Assembly (NCBI GenBank): GCA_903835005.1
Contig: CAILLK010000032.1
Span: 1-58,989, forward strand
DNA length: 58,989 nt
From: an uncultured Bacteroidota bacterium
Lineage (GTDB): Bacteria; Bacteroidota; Bacteroidia; Chitinophagales; Chitinophagaceae
Direction of reading: 5' to 3'
This document shows, piece after piece, positions 42,830 through 50,909 of this stretch (position 1 is its first letter; every line of letters starts with the position of its first letter). The translations under genes and the position numbers were made by a program. The notes beneath the pieces are model-generated. The model saw only the letters and a list, made by a program, of their open reading frames with translations, was not told where the DNA came from and made no database searches.

Positions 42830-43684
42830 ATGTTTTTACGGTTTTCGGCGGTGTGCCTGATGGTTTTTATATTTTCTTCCTGTTATAATTCGCGCTTAAA
42901 GGAGCATGACGACTGGTCTAAATTTTTTGAGCCTTATGGCATTAAAAATGCCTGTTTTATGCTGCGCGACAATAATCATGAATCTATTCATTTTTACAAC
43001 AGAGATCGTTGCACTCAAAGGTTTTTGCCTGCTTCTACCTTTAAAGTATTCAACTCGCTGGTGGCGCTGGAAACGGCAGTTGCCCCCGATGACCAACTGG
43101 TAATAAAATGGGACAGTGTGCAGCGCAAGCCGGAATGGGATAATGATATGGATATGCGGGAGGCTTTTAAAGTGAGTTGTGTGCCTTATTACCAGGAGAT
43201 TGCCCGCCGCATAGGTCCGGCTAAAATGCAGCACTTTTTGGATACCATAAAATATGGCAATATGCTGATGGCCGGCCGAATAGATAACTTCTGGCTCAAT
43301 GACAGTCTGAAAATAAGCGCTGATGAACAGACAGGTTTCCTGAAAAAAATGTATTTCAATGAGTTACCGATGTCGGACAGGTCGCAGCGGATAGTAAAAA
43401 CAATGATGCTGCAGGAACAGACCCCAGCCTACAACCTTTATTATAAAACCGGTACCGGCAAAGTGGGTGATAAATATATTTACTGGATAGTAGGCTTTGC
43501 CGAAAACATAATGAATGTGAAAGAACCTAAGGGATCAATGAACAAAAGCGATGTGCGCTACTATCCCTACTTCTTTGCAGAGAATTTTGAAATGCCAGCA
43601 TCAGATACCTCAAAAGACTGGATGAAGGTACGAATAGAAATATTGCACAACCTGCTGAAGGAATATGGGGCGCTGCCGGAGTAA
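42830..43684 (+). CDS. Class D beta-lactamase-like (OXA-type) lipoprotein
   Basis: A 284-residue serine hydrolase carrying every class D landmark in order: Ser69-Thr-Phe-Lys72 (nucleophile and the lysine that is carbamylated in OXA enzymes), Ser116-Cys-Val118, Tyr142-Gly-Asn144, Trp155 and Lys206-Thr-Gly208. The N-terminus is a lipoprotein signal (IFSSC, Cys18), so it should be anchored in a membrane facing the periplasm. Most studied class D enzymes are soluble, though lipoprotein forms exist. Actual beta-lactam hydrolysis cannot be inferred from motifs alone; a BlaR-like sensor or a transpeptidase-related role is less likely given the size and lack of other domains. Confidence 0.88.
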   Translation: MFLRFSAVCLMVFIFSSCYNSRLKEHDDWSKFFEPYGIKNACFMLRDNNHESIHFYNRDRCTQRFLPASTFKVFNSLVALETAVAPDDQLVIKWDSVQRKPEWDNDMDMREAFKVSCVPYYQEIARRIGPAKMQHFLDTIKYGNMLMAGRIDNFWLNDSLKISADEQTGFLKKMYFNELPMSDRSQRIVKTMMLQEQTPAYNLYYKTGTGKVGDKYIYWIVGFAENIMNVKEPKGSMNKSDVRYYPYFFAENFEMPASDTSKDWMKVRIEILHNLLKEYGALPE

Positions 43685-43687
43685 TTC

Positions 43688-43727
43688 GACAATCAGGTAA
43701 TTTGACAATGAGACAATGTGCAATTGA
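43688..43727. repeat. Octameric short direct repeat after the beta-lactamase-like gene
   Basis: Five period-8 units (GACAATCA, GGTAATTT, GACAATGA, GACAATGT, GCAATTGA) begin 3 nt after the stop codon. Degenerate, non-palindromic and comparable in position to the heptameric repeat after the OmpA-family gene. Confidence 0.5.
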
Positions 43728-43736
43728 TTTAGTGGC

Positions 43737-44057
43737 TCAATGTACAAGGCAATAATAAATTATAAGGGGAAGAAATACGCCAGCTACAACTGATAGATAA
43801 GATGCAATTACGGGAGCTCTGCCATAAACGCCTGACTTTCTGTAAGGACTTTGACCAATTCCGGATATCTTCCTTATCTGAGGGTCTGTGCGATACCAAA
43901 AAGAAGCCGACAGGCTTGTAAGGCCAAGACCAGCAAGTATTATTAAAGACTCCATCAAAGATGAAATCTTCCCCCAGCTTGCAACAACCATTGCCCAAAA
44001 AAAGACGGCGGCACCGAAAAAGAAGGAGTACAAACAAACAGTAAATATCTTTTTCAT
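43737..44057 (-). CDS. Small membrane protein
   Basis: A 106-residue protein with three hydrophobic segments (FTVCLYSFFFGAAVFFWAMVV, MESLIILAGLGLTSLSA and VIASYLSVVAGVFLPLIIYY) separated by a basic loop (RKSGVYGRAP). The N-terminus MKKIF is typical for a membrane protein. The family is not recognised. The alternative frame on the same strand (43729-44037) is less hydrophobic and Cys/Trp-rich, so this one is preferred. It lies between divergently oriented neighbours. Confidence 0.6.
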   Translation of the reverse strand: MKKIFTVCLYSFFFGAAVFFWAMVVASWGKISSLMESLIILAGLGLTSLSASFWYRTDPQIRKISGIGQSPYRKSGVYGRAPVIASYLSVVAGVFLPLIIYYCLVH

Positions 44058-44151
44058 AACACTACAAAAATAGAGAATATTACTTCAATGTTCCAACTAA
44101 TTCCCTATTTTTAGAACCAATAAAAAATTGCAAAACAATAAACGACAAGAG

Positions 44152-45177
44152 ATGGAATTTTCAGCAAAACAGATAGCAGGTATACTGAACGGGGTTATAG
44201 AAGGCGATGCGGATGCAAAGATCACCAAGTTGGCTAAGATAGAGGAAGGAGTGCCTGGTTCCATATCATTTCTGGCCAACCCGCTTTATACACACTATCT
44301 GTATACTACCCAGGCTTCATTGGTTATCATCAGTAAAGATTATGTGCTTACAGGGCCTGTAACTACTACTCTTATCAGGGTTGATAATCCGGGCAATGCA
44401 TTTGCCAAGCTGCTGGAAATGTATAACCAGGTGAAGCTGAACAAAACCGGCAAATCTAAAATGGCGTTTATTGCCGATAGCGCCCAAATGGGTTCCAATT
44501 GCTATGCGGGTGAATTTGCAGTTATCTGTGATAACGCCAGGATTGGCGACAATGTAAAAATTTACCCTCAATGCTATGTGGGCGAGAATGTTATTATTGG
44601 TGATAACACTACCCTGTTTGCCGGCGTAAAAATCTATTCTGATTGTGTAGTTGGTAAAGACTGTATCATTCATTCGGGTACGGTAATTGGCAGCGATGGC
44701 TTCCGGTTTGCACCTGAAAATGAGGAAGGCAACAAAAAAATACCTCAGATAGGCAATGTGGTGATAGAAGATGATGTGGAAATAGGCGCCAACTGCGCCA
44801 TAGACAGGGCTACCCTTGGCTCAACCATACTGCGCAAGGGCGTGAAATTTGATAACCTGGTGCATATAGCTCACAATGTGGAAATTGGTGAAAACAGCTA
44901 CCTGGCGGCCTGCAATGTGGTAGCCGGTTCTACCAAAATAGGCAAAAACTGTATGTTCAGTGGCCAGGTGGGTATTGTGGGGCATCTCAAAATTGCAGAT
45001 AATACGATCATTACTGCGCAATCGGGAATATCGAAAGACATCAAAAAGGCGGGTGAAGTGTTTAGTGGTTCTCCGGCATTTGAGGCAAGTAAATATCGTA
45101 AGGCATTTGTGCATTTCAGGAACCTGGATAGTCTGGTGCAAAGAGTGGATAAGCTGGAGAAAGCAAGCAATAAGTAA
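44152..45177 (+). CDS. lpxD: UDP-3-O-(3-hydroxyacyl)glucosamine N-acyltransferase
   Basis: A 341-residue lipid A biosynthesis enzyme that adds the second N-linked hydroxyacyl chain from acyl-ACP. ATG 44152 (MEFSAKQIAG) is preferred over a TTG eight codons upstream. An N-terminal uridine-binding domain (~1-100, ISFLANPLYTHYLYTTQAS) is followed by a left-handed beta-helix of hexapeptide repeats (~105-310) with the catalytic His in IAHN (about 241). A short C-terminal helix (FRNLDSLVQRVDKLEK) ends it. No lpxA/lpxC/fabZ cluster is adjacent, so this is a stand-alone copy; many Bacteroidota carry more than one lpxD. Confidence 0.95.
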   Translation: MEFSAKQIAGILNGVIEGDADAKITKLAKIEEGVPGSISFLANPLYTHYLYTTQASLVIISKDYVLTGPVTTTLIRVDNPGNAFAKLLEMYNQVKLNKTGKSKMAFIADSAQMGSNCYAGEFAVICDNARIGDNVKIYPQCYVGENVIIGDNTTLFAGVKIYSDCVVGKDCIIHSGTVIGSDGFRFAPENEEGNKKIPQIGNVVIEDDVEIGANCAIDRATLGSTILRKGVKFDNLVHIAHNVEIGENSYLAACNVVAGSTKIGKNCMFSGQVGIVGHLKIADNTIITAQSGISKDIKKAGEVFSGSPAFEASKYRKAFVHFRNLDSLVQRVDKLEKASNK

Positions 45178-45241
45178 GATTAGAACTTTTAAAAAGTTTT
45201 CAAATCTGCCCGAGTATAAATATTCATGAGTTGATAATTAA

Positions 45242-45268
45242 TTACTGATAGTTCAATATGATCAGTAA
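45242..45268. terminator. Possible bidirectional terminator between lpxD and the type B T9SS gene
   Basis: TTACTGAT and ATCAGTAA form a perfect 8-bp inverted repeat with an 11-nt loop in the 120-bp gap between convergent genes. It is AT-rich and flanked by T/A runs but lacks a GC core, so it is a weaker terminator than others here. Confidence 0.35.
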
Positions 45269-45296
45269 ATATTTATCGTCCAAAATATTTACCAAT

Positions 45297-47774
45297 TTAT
45301 CTTATCAGTGTTACATCCCCTTTTTGCTCAAGTGTCTTGCCCCCGCAGTCGTAGCTGAGGATGTAATAATACACATCCATTTCCTGTGGCACACCGTTAA
45401 AGTTTCCATCCCATTCAAATTTGCTGTTGGCCGATTCAAATACAATCTGCCCCCAGCGATTGGCAATAGTAAATTTATGAAAGGTATGCAGGCCGGAACC
45501 TAGTGGCCTGAATACATCATTGCGGCCATCTCCATTTGGAGTAAACGCATTTGGCAGTACTATCTGGCAACATAAAGATGGATCCAATTCCTGGCTGGTA
45601 GTGGATTTGCATCCATAGGCATCCGATACTGTCAGTGAGATATTACTCTTCTGGCTGCTAATGGTTCCCCAAGCCGAGGACTCATTTATATTGCTGAAAA
45701 ATGCAGCCGGAGACCAGAAATAATAATAGCCATATCCGCTTTGAATAGCCTGAAACAATACACTGTCCTGCAGGCATAAATTGCTGGCTGCATTATAAGT
45801 AAAAGCCGCATTGGGAACATTGTGCACATTAACACTGTCATATACGGTCTCTGAGCGACAACCTTCCTGCGACACGGTATATAAGGCCACCAGATGCGGC
45901 CCCGCAGTATTCCAGCTTATATTAAAAGGGCCGCCGGTGCTTACATTCCTGTAAAGTATATTGATTATACCCGACTGCAGAAGCGGAGTATTATCTATAT
46001 ACCAGTAATAGTTTTCTGAATTCATTGAATGGGCCGCAAGCGCCAGTGTTACTGTATCTCCCAGGCAAACTTCTCCGGGAGTTTGGATCGTTGCTGACGG
46101 ATAAGGCACCACATTGAGCGCCAATGTATCGGTAGCCGTGCAGGCGCCGCCACTGTCTGTTACTTTAAGGTATATATATTGCTTGCCTAATGCAGTGCAG
46201 AGTACTGATATGCCAGAAGCCGCCAGACTTCCGGATAAGACATAATCACCTGTTGCCAGTGTCCATGCATATTGAGAGATGGTAGTCTGCCCTGAATAAT
46301 AAAGCTCAGCAGTATCATTGAGGCATATATTTACTTTATTGGCTGCTATGGTGAAAAAAGGAAGCGGTGCCACTGTCACCTGAACCGGTATACGGTTGCT
46401 GGTGCACCCATTAATTGTCTGGCTGATGTACCATTTAAATGCACCCTGGCCAATAGTTGAAGGAACCGGCGCGGCTGAAAGAGCTGTTCCCCCCGTGGGG
46501 TTACTGAACCATTGTATACCAATTCCACTGGCAGAAAGCTGCACTGCTGACTGATTCTGACAATAACCTGTATCCCTGGCTGTGGGTGGTGCAGGTGTTG
46601 GATTTATAGTTACTACATCCAGGGCGCTGTCGCTCACACAACCCAATACAGTTTGTGTAACATAAAAAGAATCATTACCGGTTACCGAGGTGTTTGGAGC
46701 AGGTGGAATAGAGGTTCCGGATGTAAATCCGGGGCCAAACCAGGTTAAGGAAATTCCGGTTGCAGAAAGAGGCGCGGCAGGGGCATATTGGCAGTAAGTG
46801 TCAGGCACCGGCACTGGTGGCGCTGGTTTGCTGCCCACTGTTAAATTGAGTGTTAATACTGAATCACAACCACCAGTGGCAACGAGTGTATCGGTATAAA
46901 CGCCGGAAACGGTATACACATGCCCTGCGAATGTGTAGGGCTGGCCACAGGTAGCGGCCGTAACTGTGCCGAAAGCCATTCCGTTTACTGTAACCGGATA
47001 GGTAAGTGTATCAGCACATACGCCATTGCTCAAGGCAAGTACAATTGTTTTGGATCCCGGACTACTCCATTCTACAATGGGCGCCGGAGCCACAGATGAA
47101 GAAGGAATAGCACCGGTGCCCAATGCCCAATAGTAAGTAAGGCAGGCAGGCGCGGCTGGCACAATATAGGAGTTGGGAGAATTGATGCAGGTTACCGACG
47201 GGCCGGTAATTGACGGTGGACCGGCATAAACAAGGCTTATATTATCTACAATCATTCCAAGGGTTGAATATCCCGGTGTATTGTCGGTGAGTTCAATTCT
47301 AAGCCTTACTACACCGGAGCATGATGGGACATTGACTATTGGAATACCTGTGACAGGAGTAAAACCAAAAACTGTATTGGTACGCGTAAAATCCATACTT
47401 ACATAGGTGGCAACAACCGTGCCGGATGCATCCAGACCGTAAATAGCAATGTGGGTTGTACATGGGTTAGGTCCACCGGCGGTGCGGCGGGATGCTTCCA
47501 TATTATAGATATAGCTGTAACCGGGCAACACACACACATCCTGGTGCATACATGCCTCGTCATCAATCTCGGCCACATGGTTTGTGGGATCAGTTCCTCC
47601 ATAAGTGGTTTCAAATCCCCAGGCTTCAACGGAAACGCAGGAAGTGGTCCATCCCAGCCCTGATTCGTTGAAATCGCCATCATACACCAGGTTCTGGGCT
47701 AATGATTTGGCCAGGCCGATTATAAGAAAAACATAGAAAGCTATTGATATGCGGAGCAATCTGGATTTACTCAT
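45297..47774 (-). CDS. Large secreted protein with T9SS type B (gliding motility-associated) C-terminal domain
   Basis: An 825-residue protein starting at ATG 47774 (MSKSRLL); the open frame begins with a TTG two codons earlier. Signal peptide ends KSLAQ. Residues ~30-190 look like a ligand-binding jelly-roll (YIYNMEASRRTAGGPNP, RIELTDNTPGYSTLGMIVDNISLVY). Several Ig/PKD-like domains of 75-90 residues follow, including a tandem pair starting PPVPVPDTYCQYAPAAPLSATG and PPTARDTGYCQNQSAVQLSASG. The last ~85 residues are a type B domain: LPNAFTPNGDGRNDVF, IANRWGQIVFE and the closing GDVTLIR. This type is usually handled by T9SS with a PorP/SprF partner, not found in this window. Confidence 0.92.
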   Translation of the reverse strand: MSKSRLLRISIAFYVFLIIGLAKSLAQNLVYDGDFNESGLGWTTSCVSVEAWGFETTYGGTDPTNHVAEIDDEACMHQDVCVLPGYSYIYNMEASRRTAGGPNPCTTHIAIYGLDASGTVVATYVSMDFTRTNTVFGFTPVTGIPIVNVPSCSGVVRLRIELTDNTPGYSTLGMIVDNISLVYAGPPSITGPSVTCINSPNSYIVPAAPACLTYYWALGTGAIPSSSVAPAPIVEWSSPGSKTIVLALSNGVCADTLTYPVTVNGMAFGTVTAATCGQPYTFAGHVYTVSGVYTDTLVATGGCDSVLTLNLTVGSKPAPPVPVPDTYCQYAPAAPLSATGISLTWFGPGFTSGTSIPPAPNTSVTGNDSFYVTQTVLGCVSDSALDVVTINPTPAPPTARDTGYCQNQSAVQLSASGIGIQWFSNPTGGTALSAAPVPSTIGQGAFKWYISQTINGCTSNRIPVQVTVAPLPFFTIAANKVNICLNDTAELYYSGQTTISQYAWTLATGDYVLSGSLAASGISVLCTALGKQYIYLKVTDSGGACTATDTLALNVVPYPSATIQTPGEVCLGDTVTLALAAHSMNSENYYWYIDNTPLLQSGIINILYRNVSTGGPFNISWNTAGPHLVALYTVSQEGCRSETVYDSVNVHNVPNAAFTYNAASNLCLQDSVLFQAIQSGYGYYYFWSPAAFFSNINESSAWGTISSQKSNISLTVSDAYGCKSTTSQELDPSLCCQIVLPNAFTPNGDGRNDVFRPLGSGLHTFHKFTIANRWGQIVFESANSKFEWDGNFNGVPQEMDVYYYILSYDCGGKTLEQKGDVTLIR

Positions 47775-47777
47775 ATA

Positions 47778-47785
47778 CAAAGTAG
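47778..47785 (-). promoter_or_regulatory. -7-like box (CTACTTTG) before the type B T9SS gene
   Basis: The minus strand reads CTACTTTG-TAT-ATG, a one-mismatch -7 box three bases before the start. It supports ATG 47774 over the upstream TTG. The gene at 48555 has a similar TTTTG-TAT-ATG start. Confidence 0.4.
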
Positions 47786-48078
47786 AAATAGTGGTTTTAG
47801 GCTACTCTACTTATAAGACACCAAATTGTCTGATATTGTTGGGTTATTATGAAAATATAATACCAGCATAATATAGCAATTAAAATATTTTCAACAGATT
47901 ACGAATTAATATTAATATACTATATTAACTTTATATTATTACATCATGAAAGTATTTTAGCTTTTTATTAAAAATCCGGAAATGAGTTTATTAAGCTTTT
48001 TTAATCCTGAAATCTAATCTCGATCTGAGATCGATAAACCGGATAATCAAATATTCTTAAATCAGAATTGAAGCTTGA
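47786..48078. other. AT-rich spacer without recognised genes
   Basis: Nearly 300 very AT-rich bases between two same-strand genes, with short runs such as AATTAATATTAATATACTAT. I see no coding frame, RNA gene or clear terminator in it. Confidence 0.4.
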
Positions 48079-48555
48079 TTAATTAAATAATGTTCTGGCC
48101 TGAGTAACGAAGTCCTTTACCGCCTGGCTGCTGCTGGTTTGATCACTTTCAAAACTCCATTTATAGGTAACACCCTTTATACTTGCCCTCATATCAATAT
48201 ACCCTACATCAGGTACCAGATTGCCAATATCCTGATTGTTCTTTCCCAAAAGTTCGGCTGGAATACCGGTAAGCATAGTGGCAACAACAGTATGTTGAAG
48301 AGATGTACCAGTTGCGCTAAAATTAAATTTGCTGTTATCAACAGGAACTGCTGCATAGGGCACAGTTGTGTCCCTTGTAAGTTGTGTGCTGTTCAGATAA
48401 TAATAAGTAATTAGTGGTGTGTTCACAAAACCTCCGGGATGTCCAATTATCAGGTAATCTCCGGAAGTAATCTGATGGATATTGGCTTTCGGTACACAGC
48501 CCACCATAGAAAAACCTAATAAAAGGAAGACAACTATTCTAAATGGACTTTTCAT
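48079..48555 (-). CDS. Hypothetical lipoprotein
   Basis: A 158-residue lipoprotein starting at ATG 48555 (MKSPFRIVVFLLLGFSMVGC); an in-frame TTG two codons upstream is unlikely. Lipid Cys at about residue 20. The mature part contains strands ISSGDYLIIGHPGGF-like, TPLITYYYLNSTQL and VGYIDMRASIKG, then a helix (SSQAVKDFVTQARTLFN). No recognised family. It stands alone between the type B T9SS gene and trxA. Confidence 0.7.
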   Translation of the reverse strand: MKSPFRIVVFLLLGFSMVGCVPKANIHQITSGDYLIIGHPGGFVNTPLITYYYLNSTQLTRDTTVPYAAVPVDNSKFNFSATGTSLQHTVVATMLTGIPAELLGKNNQDIGNLVPDVGYIDMRASIKGVTYKWSFESDQTSSSQAVKDFVTQARTLFN

Positions 48556-48664
48556 ATACAAAAGAGATTTTAAGTAACAAACGATAAAGTTAGCAAATTA
48601 TTTATACAGGTACCGAAAAAACCTTTTTCATTAATGAAACTATTTTAAGGTTTTCAGTCAGAAA

Positions 48665-48700
48665 AGAAAAAACCAACCACTGAAATATATCAATGGTTGG
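48665..48700 (-). terminator. Intrinsic terminator of trxA
   Basis: On the minus strand CCAACCA-TTG and CAG-TGGTTGG form a stem around ATATATTT, followed by TTTTTTC. Located about 40 nt after the trxA stop. Confidence 0.85.
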
Positions 48701-48739
48701 CTAAACAATTATTATCTGATTATTTATTAAGAGGATACC

Positions 48740-49063
48740 TTAGGATGCCAGAAGTTTTACTATCTTTTTATCGAAAGCGCTTTTAGGCGCTGCGCCTATC
48801 TGTTTATCGACAACCTGGCCATTTTTAATAAACAGCACGCACGGAATGCTTGTTACTCCATAGTTTACAGACAGGTTGGGATTTTCATCTACGTTAACTT
48901 TCCCAACATTAATTTTGCCATGATATTCCTTCGATAGGGCATCTATTGTAGGGCCCAGAGCAAGACATGGTCCGCACCATGGAGCCCAGAAATCTACTAC
49001 AGAAAGCTTATCGGCTTTCAATACTTCAGTGTCGAAATTTGAATCAGTGTATGTCGCTGCCAT
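48740..49063 (-). CDS. trxA: Thioredoxin
   Basis: A 107-residue classical thioredoxin, the cytoplasmic dithiol reductant. The active site is WCGPC with Cys30 and Cys33, preceded by VDFWAP. The cis-Pro motif is in TSIPCVLFIKNGQ, where a cysteine follows the cis-Pro instead of the usual Thr or Leu. No signal peptide. Single gene with TAACTTTG about 30 nt upstream and a strong terminator behind. Confidence 0.96.
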   Translation of the reverse strand: MAATYTDSNFDTEVLKADKLSVVDFWAPWCGPCLALGPTIDALSKEYHGKINVGKVNVDENPNLSVNYGVTSIPCVLFIKNGQVVDKQIGAAPKSAFDKKIVKLLAS

Positions 49064-49204
49064 TTTTATAATTTTAAATCTTGTTTTTTAAAAAGAAAGA
49101 CAAAGTTAATCCAATAAACAGTGCTGATAAAATAGAATAGCCGAATGAGTGCATAATCTATGCACATAGTTTCCACATTTTTAACAAGGTGTTACCTTAA
49201 TATA

Positions 49205-50584
49205 TCATAGTTCCACATGCAACCGGAAAGAGAAAACATTGACCGGGCCCCGGTCGCTATTATAACCCGGATTTACTACTAACTGGTAATCGCCTGACAA
49301 CCAGAGGTTTTTTGTAGTGAGCTTATAATTATAATACAATTCTGCGGCGGATTCATTAGCATAACTCAACCTGCCATCTCCCAACTGGAAACCCAGTCCG
49401 CCGTCGGCCAGATATTGCCTGTGGCTGGCTGAGAGGCCATTTACATCAACTGCAAAACCTATCACATCGTCTTTCCGTTGCCATTTATTTCCATTAATGG
49501 AAATGCCGGCTGAAATAGACTGGTCAGCCTCCGTAAAACACCAGGTTTCATTCTTACCATCATTCCAGCCCAACCGCGCAAAAAGGCCAATATAATCATT
49601 GATCTGCTGCTCAGCATTCAGCCCGAACCCAATCTTAGTTCTGCCCTGCTCACGGGTACTGACCAAATCGGGCACATCGCCCGGCAGGATATTTTTGATG
49701 GCCTGAGCATAATTTCCCATGTCGCCATAGTTATAATAACCCAGCAACCGCCACATTCCGGGTTTGTTGACCAATTTATATGCCCGTTCTACCTGCCCGT
49801 TCAGGCTGTATTCCTGATTCAGGTTGGTATTCAGATCCGCACCATTGGCCACCACTGGCAATGTTGCAAGCGCCAGTTTGTAACCCATGTTACCTTCCTG
49901 CAAAACTGTTGCAAAAGCATAAGTATACCCACGCAGGTTGGCTGCATAATCCCACGCGCCGTTATACATAAGGCACCAGTTCATAAACTGTGACCGGGGA
50001 TTATTGGAATAAGAATTCACATCAAACAGATCACCGAGCGACATCTTGCCCAAATAAAATTTTAGATAATTCCTGGGTTTCATACCACCGGTTTCATTAG
50101 CAGCTTCAGCTATAAACGTATCGCCCTTTGCACCCAGCTGAATTGTTTGAACCAGCATCGCCCTTGCAAGGTAAAGGGTTGGTGACGGGTCCCCTACCCT
50201 GAATGTTTCGCCATTGGTAGATGCAGCAAGTCCGTATGCCCCGCTCAGACCGCTGCCACCGGCTATTTCGGGATTAATATAGAACTCAGCTCCCTTCCAT
50301 AACTTGATGCCTAAATTAAGGGTTGCTGTTATTGAGTTTTCCTTATCAACCACATTTTTCATACTGTTCTGGCCCGAATAGGCAGCCGAAAAAGCTGGCT
50401 GGTACTGATAAATATAAGTGGTCTGAAAATGAAGGTTTACCCTGCTGGTATGTGTAGAGTCTGGTACTGAGATATCTTTTCCTGCCTCGGAAGTCTGGGC
50501 AACAACATGTATTGCAGGGGCCGCAAGTGCTACCAGAAAAAAAGATAAATAACGGGCCTGTCTGAATATTTTTTTATTAAACAT
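49205..50584 (-). CDS. OprB-family carbohydrate porin
   Basis: A 459-residue outer-membrane beta-barrel. Start at ATG 50584 (MFNKKIF) is chosen because the predicted promoter lies inside the longer open frame to 50623. Signal peptide ends HVVAQ. The barrel has the OprB signature: WKGAEFYINPEIAGGSGLSG near the front, then DDVIGFAVDVNGLSASHRQYL and the closing ELYYNYKLTTKNLWLSGDYQLV and FSFRLHVEL with a C-terminal aromatic-rich strand ending in Leu. By family it allows diffusion of sugars; the substrate is unknown. Confidence 0.92.
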   Translation of the reverse strand: MFNKKIFRQARYLSFFLVALAAPAIHVVAQTSEAGKDISVPDSTHTSRVNLHFQTTYIYQYQPAFSAAYSGQNSMKNVVDKENSITATLNLGIKLWKGAEFYINPEIAGGSGLSGAYGLAASTNGETFRVGDPSPTLYLARAMLVQTIQLGAKGDTFIAEAANETGGMKPRNYLKFYLGKMSLGDLFDVNSYSNNPRSQFMNWCLMYNGAWDYAANLRGYTYAFATVLQEGNMGYKLALATLPVVANGADLNTNLNQEYSLNGQVERAYKLVNKPGMWRLLGYYNYGDMGNYAQAIKNILPGDVPDLVSTREQGRTKIGFGLNAEQQINDYIGLFARLGWNDGKNETWCFTEADQSISAGISINGNKWQRKDDVIGFAVDVNGLSASHRQYLADGGLGFQLGDGRLSYANESAAELYYNYKLTTKNLWLSGDYQLVVNPGYNSDRGPVNVFSFRLHVEL

Positions 50585-50600
50585 GGATTGAATTGGCGCG

Positions 50601-50631
50601 CAAAGGTAACAGAGTAAAATCATAATGGCAA
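50601..50631 (-). promoter_or_regulatory. Promoter of the OprB-type gene (-33 TTG, -7 TACCTTTG)
   Basis: The minus strand has TTG at 50631-50629, a 20-nt spacer and TACCTTTG at 50608-50601, an excellent match to the Bacteroidota consensus. The box ends 16 nt before ATG 50584. Confidence 0.7.
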
Positions 50632-50861
50632 TTGTAGTATATTATTTATAAATGAGCATTTACGTGTAGCAAGGCTATATCCCGGCATACAATTAGGGCA
50701 AATGTAATCATTTTATTAGGTTTGCAAAATTAATTTTATTAGACAAGGCTAAATTTATTTAAAATAACTCGTACTAAAACTTACCAGGAAAACAAATATT
50801 TCAACTTATTATTATTTTTTAACATATTTTATCATATAATTTAAAAGAGCTAAAAATATAT

Positions 50862-50890
50862 TTGATTGCCAGCAGATGATCATACTTTTG
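50862..50890 (+). promoter_or_regulatory. Promoter of the RsmF-like gene (TTG, TACTTTTG)
   Basis: TTG at 50862-50864, an 18-nt spacer and TACTTTTG at 50883-50890. The box ends 19 nt before the TTG start at 50910, supporting that start codon. Confidence 0.55.
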
Positions 50891-50909
50891 CAAAAATTCA
50901 ACCAGCATC

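Larger units (their letters stand above)
50585..50909. other. Divergent promoter region of the OprB-type and RsmF-like genes
   Basis: A 325-bp AT-rich gap between divergent genes. It carries a promoter for each: one near 50601-50631 for the porin and one near 50862-50890 for the methyltransferase. Nothing else was recognised between them. Confidence 0.5.

Noticed and set aside
43729..44037. 102-codon Cys/Trp-rich frame overlapping the small membrane protein gene
   Set aside because: The overlapping frame at 43737-44057 has three clean membrane segments and a MKKIF start, whereas this one has no sensible topology.
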